Positions 44,340 through 52,868 of a DNA stretch of 64,000 nucleotides are shown here, in pieces; positions within the stretch are counted from its first letter, which is position 1, and every line of letters starts with the position of its first letter. A program made the translations under genes and the position numbers. The stretch comes from Curtobacterium flaccumfaciens. Lineage in GTDB: Bacteria; Actinomycetota; Actinomycetes; Actinomycetales; Microbacteriaceae. The stretch lies in the NCBI RefSeq assembly GCF_004361695.1, contig NZ_SNVW01000003.1, forward strand, positions 186,001-250,000. Direction: 5' to 3'. The notes below the pieces were generated by a model. The model was not told the origin of the DNA. It was given only the letters and a program-made list of their open reading frames with translations, and searched no databases.

Positions 44340-45509
44340 TCAGGAACCCGTGTCGGTCGAACCGTTGCCGATCGCCGACCGGAACGTCGCACCCCGGTCG
44401 GTGAAGCCGGTGATGTAGCCGCTCGCGTTGACGTTCATCGGGCCGGCCGAAGCCGTGCCCACGCCGCCCGGGCCGGAGATGTCCGCGGTGAAGGTGGCGC
44501 GGCCGAACGTCGTGGTCGTGACGATCCAGCCGGACGAGACCCACCCGCCGAGGGAGACGGACGGACGGGTCGCGAGGGTCCACTTCTGGTTCGTGTAGGT
44601 GTAGGCCGGGTCCTCGCCATAGGCGTAGAAGCTGCACCCCTTCGGCGACGCATCGGTCGAGGCGATGCAGCCGTCCACCCAGGCGTCCACCGCGGCCTTG
44701 GCCGACGCCACGCCCGCCGCCGTGAGCCTCGTCGTCATCGACACCGGCGTCGAGATCTCGCCGTCGAGCCCGGTGACCGTCGCCTTCGCCGCGTCCGCCT
44801 CGACCCACTTGCCGCCGTCGAGTGCGACGTCGTACGTGCCGGGCAGTGCCGACAGCTCCGCCGTGCCGTCCTTCGCGGTCGTGACCGACTGGCCGCCGAC
44901 GGTCAGCTTCGCGCCCGACGGCCCGCGGACGGCGACGTCCACCGAGCCGAGCTTCGGCGCCTGGAGCTCCCACACCGGGAAGACGCCCCAGTCGGTGCCG
45001 GTCTTGTCGAGCGTGAACGTCGACGAGACGTCGCGACCGTCCTGCTTGAGGTACGCGGTGACCGTCGCGGTGTCGCCGTCGTCGCGGGTGGCCGCGATCC
45101 GGTACCCCGTGACGCGCCCCGTCGCCTTCGCGTACGCCGCGTCGGTGAGCAGGACGTCGCCCTTGTCGTGCTTGATGCCGGCCGTCTGCAGGGCGTCGTC
45201 GACCCTGCCGGCCGTGAGGTCGTCGAGGAACGCCCGCACCGGACGGTCCGCGGAGTGCGAAGCCGTGCCGACCGAGTACCCGACGATCCCCGCGACGGCG
45301 AGCAGCACGATCGCCGTGCCGCCGGCGATGATGCCGACGAGCTGGCCGCGGCGGAGCCTGCGGCGCGGCCGGGGTGCCGGTGCGGTGGCGGACGCCGGTG
45401 CCGACCCCGGAACCGGCGAGGGCGCGCCGACGGGTGCACCCGGCGTGCCGCTGATCGTGTCGACGGTCGGGACGGATCCCCAACCGTCGGGCTCGTGCTG
45501 GTCGGTCAT
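44340..45509 (-). CDS. Membrane-anchored protein of unknown function
   Basis: This 389-residue protein was not recognised. A Pro/Ala-rich cytoplasmic N-terminus (1-50) with RPRRRLRRG leads into one transmembrane helix (about 57-80). The remaining 300 residues are predicted to lie outside the membrane. They have mixed beta-rich sequence, a PEGA-like segment (GPSGAKLTVGGQSVTTAKDG, then LPGTYDVALDGGKW) and two cysteines (DGCIAST, PKGCSF) that could form a disulfide. The arrangement resembles zinc-ribbon/TM-linked cell-envelope proteins without the ribbon. It is 38 bases from the membrane protein gene upstream and probably shares its transcript. Confidence 0.75.
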   Translation of the reverse strand: MTDQHEPDGWGSVPTVDTISGTPGAPVGAPSPVPGSAPASATAPAPRPRRRLRRGQLVGIIAGGTAIVLLAVAGIVGYSVGTASHSADRPVRAFLDDLTAGRVDDALQTAGIKHDKGDVLLTDAAYAKATGRVTGYRIAATRDDGDTATVTAYLKQDGRDVSSTFTLDKTGTDWGVFPVWELQAPKLGSVDVAVRGPSGAKLTVGGQSVTTAKDGTAELSALPGTYDVALDGGKWVEADAAKATVTGLDGEISTPVSMTTRLTAAGVASAKAAVDAWVDGCIASTDASPKGCSFYAYGEDPAYTYTNQKWTLATRPSVSLGGWVSSGWIVTTTTFGRATFTADISGPGGVGTASAGPMNVNASGYITGFTDRGATFRSAIGNGSTDTGS

Positions 45510-45547
45510 CGGTCCCCCGTCGTGGTGCTGGTCGCGCTGCCGGAAGC

Positions 45548-46018
45548 CTACCGCCGGGCTCCGTCATCGCTCGTGGTCGTCGTGGTCGTCGTCGTGGGCC
45601 CCGACGTCTTCGCCTGGTGCCGCGCCGTCGCGATGCCGCCCACGACGCAGAGGAGTGCCACCACCACGGAGCCGACGACGAACGGGCCGAGGGCGTAGCC
45701 CGCCGGGAAGACGAGGAGTTCGGTGAGGTCCGACCGGACCAGGGCGTACCCGACCGCCCCGACGCCGAGCATCACGAGGTACGCGGTGGCCGCCGCGACG
45801 AGGCCGGTGACGCCGGGGTTGCCCTCACGAGCGCCGACGGCCGTCGCGAGGAAGACCACGGTCGCGCCGGCGAGGACCATCGCCGGCCCGAGGTACGGGG
45901 TGGCGTCGGGCTGCGAGATGACCTCGACGTCGGCGAGCAGGGCTTCGAAGCCCGTCACCGCGATGACGAGCGCGATGAACAGCACCGACGTCATCGTCGC
46001 GAGCAACCACCGGGACAT
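45548..46018 (-). CDS. Small four-helix membrane protein, unknown function
   Basis: This 156-residue integral membrane protein was not recognised. Four hydrophobic segments lie at about 5-27, 43-63, 70-94 and 103-128. The cytoplasmic C-terminus ends in eight consecutive threonines followed by SDDGARR. No catalytic motif is seen. It lies between a CBU_0592-like membrane protein upstream and the membrane-anchored protein downstream, all in the same direction with gaps of about 40 bases, so they may form one operon. Confidence 0.7.
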   Translation of the reverse strand: MSRWLLATMTSVLFIALVIAVTGFEALLADVEVISQPDATPYLGPAMVLAGATVVFLATAVGAREGNPGVTGLVAAATAYLVMLGVGAVGYALVRSDLTELLVFPAGYALGPFVVGSVVVALLCVVGGIATARHQAKTSGPTTTTTTTTSDDGARR

Positions 46019-46030
46019 GCGGTGATCGTA

Positions 46031-46064
46031 TCGCTGGGAGGGTCAGGTCGCTGGGAGGGTCAGG
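46031..46064 (-). repeat. 17-base tandem duplication across a stop codon
   Basis: TCGCTGGGAGGGTCAGG occurs twice head to tail (46031-46047 and 46048-46064). The second copy supplies the TGA stop (46062-46060) of the CBU_0592-like gene. It looks like a recent slippage duplication. Confidence 0.85.
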
Positions 46065-46746
46065 CGTGGGTGGCGTCCGCGCGCTGTGGCTCGTCGGCGG
46101 GGGTGTGGGCGGCGTCCTGGTCGGCGCGTGCCGCCTGGTCCTGGCGCTCGGCGTGGTCCTGGGCTGCGGCCACGAGGGCGAGTGCGATGGTCGCGGTGAT
46201 GACCGGGATGGACTCCGTCATCGGGGCGGCGACGGTCGTCGCCTCCGTCGTCGCTTCGGTCGTCGCCTCCGTCGTCGCTTCGGTCGTCGCCTCCGTCGTC
46301 GCTTCGGTCGTCGCCGTGGTCGCTTCGGTCGTCGCCGTGGTCGGCTGGGCCTGGAGGCCCGGGGTCGCGTCCGCCGGGTCCGATGCTTCCGGCTCGTGGT
46401 CGCGCAGCGCCGGCCCGACGATCGGCAGGACCGCCGTGGTCGCCGGCGGCTCGGTCAGCAGGGCCGGCTGCTCGGAGTCCATCGGGACGCCCCGCTTGGC
46501 GTCTCGGCGCGCCTTCGCCATCTTCGCCAGGACGACCACCGCGACGATCGCCCAGATGCCGTTCACGATGGTCGACGGGATCGCGTGGTGCGCTGCGACG
46601 TTGACCGCGACCGCGAGCCCTCCGACGAGGTTGAACAGCTGGTACACGGGGCCGTTCGGCAGCTTGCCCGTCGAGAAGAGAATGTAACCAGCAAGGACGG
46701 TTACGGCTCCGAACCAGCCGAGGAACTCAACGATTCCGTACAACAC
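46060..46746 (-). CDS. CBU_0592-like membrane protein with TTEA-repeat tail
   Basis: Residues 1-80 form three hydrophobic helices (GIVEFLGWFGAVTVLAGYIL, YQLFNLVGGLAVAVNVAAH, IVNGIWAIVAVVVLAK) in the pattern of the CBU_0592 family of small membrane proteins. Its function is unknown. The 228-residue total is long for the family because of a cytoplasmic tail containing a TTEA repeat (encoded by 46235-46339) and a PGLQAQ segment derived from the dispersed repeat motif. A last hydrophobic stretch (IPVITATIALALVAAA) follows. GTG 46746 has GGAG seven bases upstream; longer frames are shadows. The gene lies downstream of the pilus operon but is separated by 173 bases. Confidence 0.75.
   Translation of the reverse strand: MLYGIVEFLGWFGAVTVLAGYILFSTGKLPNGPVYQLFNLVGGLAVAVNVAAHHAIPSTIVNGIWAIVAVVVLAKMAKARRDAKRGVPMDSEQPALLTEPPATTAVLPIVGPALRDHEPEASDPADATPGLQAQPTTATTEATTATTEATTEATTEATTEATTEATTEATTVAAPMTESIPVITATIALALVAAAQDHAERQDQAARADQDAAHTPADEPQRADATHA
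46235..46339 (-). repeat. 12-base minisatellite coding TTEA
   Basis: Six alternating 12-base units (GTCGTCGCCTCC and GTCGTCGCTTCG) followed by degenerate units encode ATTEATTEA. Slippage by one unit would keep the frame. Confidence 0.9.
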
Positions 46747-46832
46747 GCGCGACTCCGGGCACGACGAGAACGACGGATCCGAGCCGGCCGTTCGAGAGGG
46801 GTGTGAGCAGCCGCGAGCGCGGCGTCGAGAGC

Positions 46833-46838
46833 ATCGTA
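46833..46838 (-). promoter_or_regulatory. Possible -10 element upstream of the CBU_0592-like gene
   Basis: TACGAT on the minus strand lies about 90 bases upstream of the GTG start, with only a weak -35 (TTCCCC) 18 bases before it. It suggests transcription separate from pilO. Confidence 0.3.
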
Positions 46839-46919
46839 AGCACAGCGACAGGCGTCGGGGAAGAGGGCGCGGCGTGGCGTGGCCCACCCCATTCGGAGGG
46901 GTGTGCCGCGGGGGTCTTG

Positions 46920-47726
46920 TCAGCCGTTCGCGACGCCGCTCGCGGTGGTGCTCGACGACTCGGCGGCAGTCCCTCCGGAAGCCCCTTCGGAGGCCTGCGA
47001 GTCCTGCGCAGACGCTGCATCCGAGAGCACGTAGATGAAGCCGGACAGCGTCCAGCCGGTCGTCCCTCCGTCCCCGGAAGTCGCCGTCGGATCGTCCGTC
47101 GTCTCCTGGCGGTCCGACTTGATGTCGTTCACCAGGAACAACCGCTCGCCGTTCTGGACTCCGGAGGTGAACGCGAGGGCCTGTTCGAACGACCCCGTCA
47201 CCTGGATGCTCATGGCGATGGTCGAGAAGTTGGACGCCGTGATCTGCGGGTCGGTCACCGGTGCCGCGATCGACGGGGTCGGAGCCGAGGCCGACGGCGA
47301 TGGTGACGGCGACGGCGTGCTCGGCGCCGCGGAGGTCGACGTTCCGGTCGGAGCTGCTGCCGCTGCGTCGGCGGCAGGCGGGGTGTACGCCGCTGCCCAC
47401 GACGTGGTGATCCCGCTCACCGTCACACCGGTGGACGCTGCGACGGCGTTGACCTCCTTGTAGAAGGCCGAGGTGTTCGCCGACGCCGGGATCGAACGGT
47501 CGAGTGCCGCGGCCTCCCGCCGCATGGCGGGGAGCTTCGCAGACTGAGCCGCCAACCTCGCGAGCTCGGTCCGGTACGTGTCGTTCGTCGCGTCGATGGA
47601 GTGCTGCTGCGCGCGGTTCGCGGCAGCCGCAGTGAGCTGCGGCTGCACGCCGAGGAAGAAGCCGCCGACGAGCACGACGGCACCGATCGCGAGCGCGATC
47701 ACCAGTTGCAGCCGGTTCTTGGTCAT
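46920..47726 (-). CDS. pilO: PilO-like type IV pilus inner-membrane assembly protein
   Basis: This 268-residue bitopic protein has a short cytoplasmic start (MTKNRLQ), one transmembrane helix (7-25), a coiled segment (ANRAQQHSIDATNDTYRTEL), a Ser/Pro/Ala-rich linker and a C-terminal ferredoxin-like domain. That is the architecture of PilO, which pairs with PilN to form the alignment complex. The assignment relies on position and layout rather than strong sequence identity. ATG 47726 overlaps the pilN stop by four bases; the longer frame to 48656 is spurious. It is the last gene of the pil cluster. Confidence 0.75.
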   Translation of the reverse strand: MTKNRLQLVIALAIGAVVLVGGFFLGVQPQLTAAAANRAQQHSIDATNDTYRTELARLAAQSAKLPAMRREAAALDRSIPASANTSAFYKEVNAVAASTGVTVSGITTSWAAAYTPPAADAAAAAPTGTSTSAAPSTPSPSPSPSASAPTPSIAAPVTDPQITASNFSTIAMSIQVTGSFEQALAFTSGVQNGERLFLVNDIKSDRQETTDDPTATSGDGGTTGWTLSGFIYVLSDAASAQDSQASEGASGGTAAESSSTTASGVANG

Positions 47727-48475
47727 TTCGTCTTCTCCACGTACTTCCCGTCGAACGCTTGCTCGTTGATGTGCAGCGTCATGTCCACCGTGTAGTGCCC
47801 CGTGTTCGAGTCGAGGGTCACGGCGTTGGCGTTGGCGTCCACGAATCCCGGCAGACTGCGGAGACGATCCAGCCAGTCCGGGATCGACGGCAGCGTGGGG
47901 CTGTCGGCCTCGAAGGTGAGTGTCGCCACGCGGGCCCCCTGCAGCGGCGTCGTCGGCTGGTCGTAGCTCTCGAGCGGCGATGCGGAGTCGACGGTCACGC
48001 CCACGATGCCCACACCGACCGGTAGCGACCCCTGCGCCTTCTGCAGGTACGTACTCCAGTCGATCTCCGGAGCGCCACCCACGGTCTGCGCCGCCTCGGC
48101 GAGAGATGTCCGCGACTCGACCTTGCGGACCTCCGAGTACTGCCCCTGCTGCTGGAGCAGCGCGGTGCCCTCGTCCTGAGCACTCCGGAGCTGATTCGCC
48201 GACGAGACACTGTCCATCGTCGAGACGGCCACGCCGAGTGCGACCACGGCTGCCACGACGACGACGCCGAACCAGGCCCGACGGACAGTGGCGCGCTGGC
48301 GGCGGTCGACGAGGACCTCGGCGGGGAGCAGGTCGGCGCGAGGAACACCGCCGACGACGAGGGCAGCCTTGCCCGGCGCCTTCGGCCTTCCGCCCGGGCT
48401 CTCGGAGGCCTTGCGCAGACGCTTGGGCTTGTCGGCGCTCGGAACGACAGCGGGTTGGATCAGGGTCTCGGTCAT
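47723..48475 (-). CDS. pilN: PilN-like type IV pilus assembly protein
   Basis: This 250-residue bitopic protein has a basic cytoplasmic region with PRADLLPAEVLVDRRQR near 45-62. The motif is close to the INLLP-type segment with which PilN binds PilM. A transmembrane helix (67-85) and a coiled-coil-plus-ferredoxin-like outer domain follow. It overlaps pilM by four bases on one side and pilO by four on the other. The PilM-PilN-PilO order is diagnostic for type IVa pili. Confidence 0.82.
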   Translation of the reverse strand: MTETLIQPAVVPSADKPKRLRKASESPGGRPKAPGKAALVVGGVPRADLLPAEVLVDRRQRATVRRAWFGVVVVAAVVALGVAVSTMDSVSSANQLRSAQDEGTALLQQQGQYSEVRKVESRTSLAEAAQTVGGAPEIDWSTYLQKAQGSLPVGVGIVGVTVDSASPLESYDQPTTPLQGARVATLTFEADSPTLPSIPDWLDRLRSLPGFVDANANAVTLDSNTGHYTVDMTLHINEQAFDGKYVEKTK

Positions 48476-49527
48476 GCTGCACGTCCTCCTGCTGCGAGCC
48501 CCCAGGCCACCGCGAGGGACATCCCCCGCTGTTCGAACACGGACGGCTCCACGCCGCGCGCTCGCCGGACCCCGGCGAACGCGTCACCGATCGCGACCGG
48601 GATGTCCGTCGACTCGGCAAGCGCCTCCCGGAACCCGATGAGCTCCCCTCCGGCACCTGCGAGGACGATCCGTGCCACCGGTCGCCCGTCGTCCTTGGTG
48701 TTCGCGAAGTAGTTCAAGGTGTTCCGGACGCTGGCGATGAGCTCGTGCGCGGCTTCTCGGATGACGGCGGCCGCGCGCTGGTCGTCGGGCGTCTGGGCCC
48801 GCGCACCCATGCCGATGTACCGCTTCACGGCCTCGGCCTGTTCGACGGGGATCTCGAGCCGGAGCGCGATCTGCTTCGTCATCTCGTCCCCACCCGTCGG
48901 GATGATGCGGACGAACTGCGGGACGCCGTCGACACTGATCACGACCGTGCTGGTGTTGCCGCCGACCTCGACGAGTGCGACGGTACCCACCGATTGCCCG
49001 ATGGGGGTGAGCACGCGGCTCAGGGCGAACGGGATCAGGTCGACGCCGACCGGGTTGAGGCCCGCGAGCTGCGCCGCGCGCACGTTCGCGAGGACCGCGT
49101 CCTTCACGGCTGCGACGAGCAGACCGTGCACCACCGGGCCGGACTCTCCGGTCCCCTCACCGGTCGGGTAGAAGTCGAGGATCGCGTCACCGACCGGCAC
49201 CGGCAGGAGATCCTGCACCTGGAACGGCAGCGACTCACGGATCTGAGCGAGTGGGGCCTTCGGAACGGTGAGGTCACGCGACAGGACTCGCTGGTTCCCC
49301 ATGCCGAGGGCGACGTCCTTCGTCTTGAACTTCCCGATGGACCACAGCTGGCGGAGGACGCCCGCGATCGTGTTCGTCTCGAGGACCTCGCCCCGCTGGG
49401 TCGATCCGTCAGGGAGCGGCACTTCCGCGATCCGCTCGATGGAGGCGACGCCCTTGCTGGTGCGTGCGACCTCGACGGCGCGGATGGACACACTGCCGAT
49501 GTCGATGCCGACGACGTTGCTCGTCAT
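48472..49527 (-). CDS. pilM: PilM, actin-like type IV pilus assembly ATPase
   Basis: This 351-residue cytoplasmic protein has the actin/FtsA-like fold. The phosphate-1 loop region NVVGIDIGSVSIRAVEVAR, the VEVGGNTSTVVISVDG segment and VLAGAGGELIGFREALAEST match PilM. It would sit under the membrane and recruit PilN. It starts 22 bases after the prepilin peptidase gene and overlaps pilN, so pilD-pilM-pilN-pilO form one unit. Confidence 0.92.
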   Translation of the reverse strand: MTSNVVGIDIGSVSIRAVEVARTSKGVASIERIAEVPLPDGSTQRGEVLETNTIAGVLRQLWSIGKFKTKDVALGMGNQRVLSRDLTVPKAPLAQIRESLPFQVQDLLPVPVGDAILDFYPTGEGTGESGPVVHGLLVAAVKDAVLANVRAAQLAGLNPVGVDLIPFALSRVLTPIGQSVGTVALVEVGGNTSTVVISVDGVPQFVRIIPTGGDEMTKQIALRLEIPVEQAEAVKRYIGMGARAQTPDDQRAAAVIREAAHELIASVRNTLNYFANTKDDGRPVARIVLAGAGGELIGFREALAESTDIPVAIGDAFAGVRRARGVEPSVFEQRGMSLAVAWGLAAGGRAA

Positions 49528-49549
49528 GGTGATCGCTTTCTCCGTCGGG

Positions 49550-50389
49550 TCAGGTGAGGCCGATGAGGCCGAGGTAGGCGTCCCACACCGGGCCGCCGCA
49601 GAGGATGCCGAGCCAGGCGCCGGCGAGCATCCACGGTCCGAACGGGATTCCGCTCCCGCGCTTCGCGCGTCGGGCGGCGAGGAGACCGATGGCGAAGATA
49701 GCCCCGAGCGCGAACCCGCCGAAAGCTCCCACTGCGAGGGGTCCCCATCCGAGGTACGCGAGGACGAACCCGAGCACGCCAGCGAGCTTCACGTCGCCCA
49801 TCCCCATCCCGCCCGGGACCGCGACGGCCAGGCCGAAGTAGACCGTGACGAGCACGGCCATGCCGATCGCCGCACGACCCAGTGCCCACCAGTCGCCCGA
49901 TGCGGCGGAGGTCGCCGTGAGCAGCACGCCGAGGACCACGTACGCGGGCAGGACGATCTTGTCCGGCAGGCGGTGTGTGTCCAGGTCGATCAGTGCGAGC
50001 GCGACGGTGATCCCCATCAGGTACAGGAGCACCACGAGCATGCCGATGGTCGGGACGAGCGCGGTGCCGGCCCCTGCGGCGCGGCTGAGGACCACGCCGG
50101 CGACGACCGCGAACAGACCCGCCGTCGCCGCCTCCACCAACGGGTACCGAGCAGAGATGCGCGCGCCGCAGTCGCGGCACGCACCGCGGAGGACGAGCCA
50201 TGACAGTACCGGCACGTTGTCGAACCCGCGGATCTCGTGGCCGCACTTCGGGCAGGCGCTCGGCGGGTTCACCACCGACAACCCCGCCGGGACGCGGTAC
50301 ACGACGACGTTGAGGAACGACCCGATCAGGAGGCCGAACACACCGGCGAGACCGGCCACTCCGATTGCGATCTGCTGCAACGCGCTCAT
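49550..50389 (-). CDS. pilD: Prepilin peptidase / N-methyltransferase PilD
   Basis: This 279-residue integral membrane aspartic peptidase cleaves and methylates type III leader peptides. The N-terminal methylase half has the two zinc pairs CPKC (46-49) and CRDC (71-74). The peptidase half has [11 protein letters not shown] (133-143) and [12 protein letters not shown] (193-204), which hold the catalytic aspartates. It overlaps the upstream PilX-like gene by four bases. The peptidase fits the three prepilin-like substrates and the PilA encoded just upstream. Confidence 0.95.
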   Translation of the reverse strand: MSALQQIAIGVAGLAGVFGLLIGSFLNVVVYRVPAGLSVVNPPSACPKCGHEIRGFDNVPVLSWLVLRGACRDCGARISARYPLVEAATAGLFAVVAGVVLSRAAGAGTALVPTIGMLVVLLYLMGITVALALIDLDTHRLPDKIVLPAYVVLGVLLTATSAASGDWWALGRAAIGMAVLVTVYFGLAVAVPGGMGMGDVKLAGVLGFVLAYLGWGPLAVGAFGGFALGAIFAIGLLAARRAKRGSGIPFGPWMLAGAWLGILCGGPVWDAYLGLIGLT

Positions 50390-52179
50390 ACGCAGACGCC
50401 CGCCTTCTTCGCACAGTCGCCCGAGGTCACGTACGCAGGCGAGACCTCCGCCATCGTCGTCACGCCGTAGGTCGTCGTCACGGGGTTGAGGAAGCTCGGC
50501 GGCGCGGAGTGCTTCAGCCGGGCGTCGTACTGGTACGCCTTCACGTACCCGTTCGACCCCTGCCGCACCACGCCTCGGAACTTCTGTGCGATCGCGCCGT
50601 AGACCGTGAGGGTTCCACGGTCACCCCCGTAGGCGTAGTTCTGCACCTGGAAGGTGTGTGCCGCCGAGATGATGGCCGCGTCGATCTCACGGTCCGAGTC
50701 GCCGAGGATCGACGAGTAACACGTGCTGGAGCCGCAGGACACCGCCTTCACGGGGTTCCAGACCATCACGGCGTTCGTCGCGGTGAGGCCCAGCATGTCC
50801 GCGCCTCGGTCCTCGTAGGTCATGTCTCCGGTCACGTAGAGGTAGTTCTCCGCAGCGACGGTCACCTGGCCGTCAAGCACGCCGTGCACGAACGCGTCAC
50901 CGGATCGTGTGCCGTAACTGCACGGCGTCGTGCTCAGCTGCGCCTCCCCGGCGCGTGGGTACCCGACGCCGTTGCCGGAGGTCGGGTTGCACGCATCCGG
51001 GAGCTTCGCGGTCGTCGTTGCGTTCGCGTCGCCTGCCTGCGGCACGTTCTGCACGTAGACGAGGTTGTTCTCCGGAACCGGTACGGTCGCCCCCGAGGCG
51101 GACCCGAGCTGCCCGGCTCCGGTACCCGGGATCCCGCACGCTGCCGGGGTCCGACCGCTGGTGGGGTCTGTCGCGTCGGTCTGGGTCTTGATGGACCGCG
51201 GCGACTTCACCGTCATCGTGCCGTCAGCGTTGAAGGTGATGTCCGTCGGGCCCGTGTAGAGGCAGCCCGGGCTCCGCGTCGACGTCGCGGTCGTGTTGTA
51301 CTGCGTCGCAGCCTTCTGCTGGGCGTTGGTCGACGGCATGCCGATCGTCGATGTGAACGCCGGCTGTGTGACACCCGCGGGGAACCGTTGGCCAGTGCAG
51401 CTCGAACCGTTCGAGTCGACCCGGCTGTACCGGAGGCCGGAGGTCGGGTTCGAGGTCGTGATCTGACTCGTGAAGGTCGCCTGGCAGATGCGCATCGTGT
51501 CGTTCGAATGGGCAGGCCCGTCGATGGTGTCGCCACCGCTGAACGCGATCTCGCCGCAGACGTTGCGCGAGCTCGACGTCGGACGTCCCTCCCAGGCGTG
51601 CTTCACGCAGGTCGCGGGATCGACGTTCGTCATGACCGGATCCTGGATCTCGTAGTCCGTGAAGTAGAGGAAGTCGATGAACCCCTGCTGCCGGATGCTC
51701 GCGACGACGGACCGCACGGACGTGCCGACCTTGCCGGTCGAGCGAACCCGGATCACTCCGGTGTCGTAGTACTTGGACGAGTCGACCTCGTACCGGTAGA
51801 GCGACTTCCCGTCGCCGCCGGGCACTGCCGCCCAGGTGCCCGCAGTGCCCGTTCCGAACGCCGGGTTGGTGGCGCCGCCGGTGGGCAACGTGAGTCCGGT
51901 GCTCGTCGAGGAGAACGGGGCCGACGAGTTGCCGTACTGGGTGTAGCCGGTGTCGTTGGACAGCCGCGCCTCGTAGTCCTGCACACCGGCGTACGCGGCA
52001 CTCAGGGCGGCGTTCCAGTCAGCATCCGTCGAGGACTTCTTGATGCCTGCGACGGCGACCGAGGTCGCGGTCGCGATCATGAACACCACGACGGTTCCGA
52101 AGATCACCGCGATGGCCAGGGCCATACCGCGGTCATCGCGGAGTGCGTCGAGGTGGAACCACTTGCGGAGTCGGATCAC
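50386..52179 (-). CDS. Large PilX-like pilus protein
   Basis: This 597-residue protein has a basic start and [20 protein letters not shown] after RDDRG, which is a PilX-type N-terminus without the canonical Glu5 of pilins. The remaining 540 residues are Ser/Thr/Gly/Asn-rich, probably beta-rich, with many cysteines (for example SCGSSTCYS). It is far larger than the usual 150-200-residue PilX. It overlaps the PilW-like gene upstream and pilD downstream, both by four bases. A role in a pilus-tip or cell-surface complex is inferred. Confidence 0.75.
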   Translation of the reverse strand: MIRLRKWFHLDALRDDRGMALAIAVIFGTVVVFMIATATSVAVAGIKKSSTDADWNAALSAAYAGVQDYEARLSNDTGYTQYGNSSAPFSSTSTGLTLPTGGATNPAFGTGTAGTWAAVPGGDGKSLYRYEVDSSKYYDTGVIRVRSTGKVGTSVRSVVASIRQQGFIDFLYFTDYEIQDPVMTNVDPATCVKHAWEGRPTSSSRNVCGEIAFSGGDTIDGPAHSNDTMRICQATFTSQITTSNPTSGLRYSRVDSNGSSCTGQRFPAGVTQPAFTSTIGMPSTNAQQKAATQYNTTATSTRSPGCLYTGPTDITFNADGTMTVKSPRSIKTQTDATDPTSGRTPAACGIPGTGAGQLGSASGATVPVPENNLVYVQNVPQAGDANATTTAKLPDACNPTSGNGVGYPRAGEAQLSTTPCSYGTRSGDAFVHGVLDGQVTVAAENYLYVTGDMTYEDRGADMLGLTATNAVMVWNPVKAVSCGSSTCYSSILGDSDREIDAAIISAAHTFQVQNYAYGGDRGTLTVYGAIAQKFRGVVRQGSNGYVKAYQYDARLKHSAPPSFLNPVTTTYGVTTMAEVSPAYVTSGDCAKKAGVCV

Positions 52180-52868
52180 GTGGAGTCTCCCGTCGGCTCG
52201 AGGAGGTTCGGCAGCCCGATCGTGTTCTGCAGCGTGATGCCGTTCTTCAGGGTGCTCGCCGTCGACGACAAGCGGAGGGTGACCTGCACGAAGGCGATCT
52301 GACCGATCTGGTCGGCCGGGATCGCGCCGGCTGCATTCGGTGGCAACACGTTGCTCGAGACGTCGAGGTACTGGAAGACCGGCGTCCCCGAGGCGTCAGG
52401 CACCTCGATCGACGACGCGATCGTGGAGGTCGAACCAGCGCCGCTGAACGTGTAGTACGCGTTGTCGGTCGTGGTCCCGGCGACGACCTTCTCCGTGAGG
52501 ACGCCGTCGGCGCTCACCGAGAAGGTGACCTGCTGCGGCACGGCATCACGGCCGGTCGCGACGAGCGTCGTGAACTGGACCGACGAGCGACCTGCGGAGA
52601 TGAAAGCCGGGGAATCGCTCGCGCCGGCGCGGGGGTTGTCAGCTGCAGCGCGGACCTTGCGCACGATCTCGTTCATCGCGTTCGACGTGTTCCGGCTGTT
52701 CTGGTCGCGAGCGGCCGCGAAGGTCGTCGCTCGCGTGATCGAGTAGAACGTGCCTCCGACGATGGCGAGGAGGACCGCGAACAACCCCATCGCGACGAGG
52801 AGCTCGATCAGGGTGAGTCCGTCTTCCCTGCGCTCGCCACGGACGGCGGAGCGGATGCGCTGGATCAC
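52176..52868 (-). CDS. PilW-like minor prepilin
   Basis: This 230-residue prepilin has a 17-residue leader and the cleavage/methylation motif DG|LTLIELLVAMGLF, with Glu5 of the mature protein. The long body fits PilW or GspJ-type minor pilins. GTG 52868 overlaps the previous stop in GTGA; the longer frame to 53075 is a shadow. Its place between the large PilV-like gene and the PilX-like gene matches the V-W-X order of minor pilin clusters. Confidence 0.82.
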   Translation of the reverse strand: MIQRIRSAVRGERREDGLTLIELLVAMGLFAVLLAIVGGTFYSITRATTFAAARDQNSRNTSNAMNEIVRKVRAAADNPRAGASDSPAFISAGRSSVQFTTLVATGRDAVPQQVTFSVSADGVLTEKVVAGTTTDNAYYTFSGAGSTSTIASSIEVPDASGTPVFQYLDVSSNVLPPNAAGAIPADQIGQIAFVQVTLRLSSTASTLKNGITLQNTIGLPNLLEPTGDST

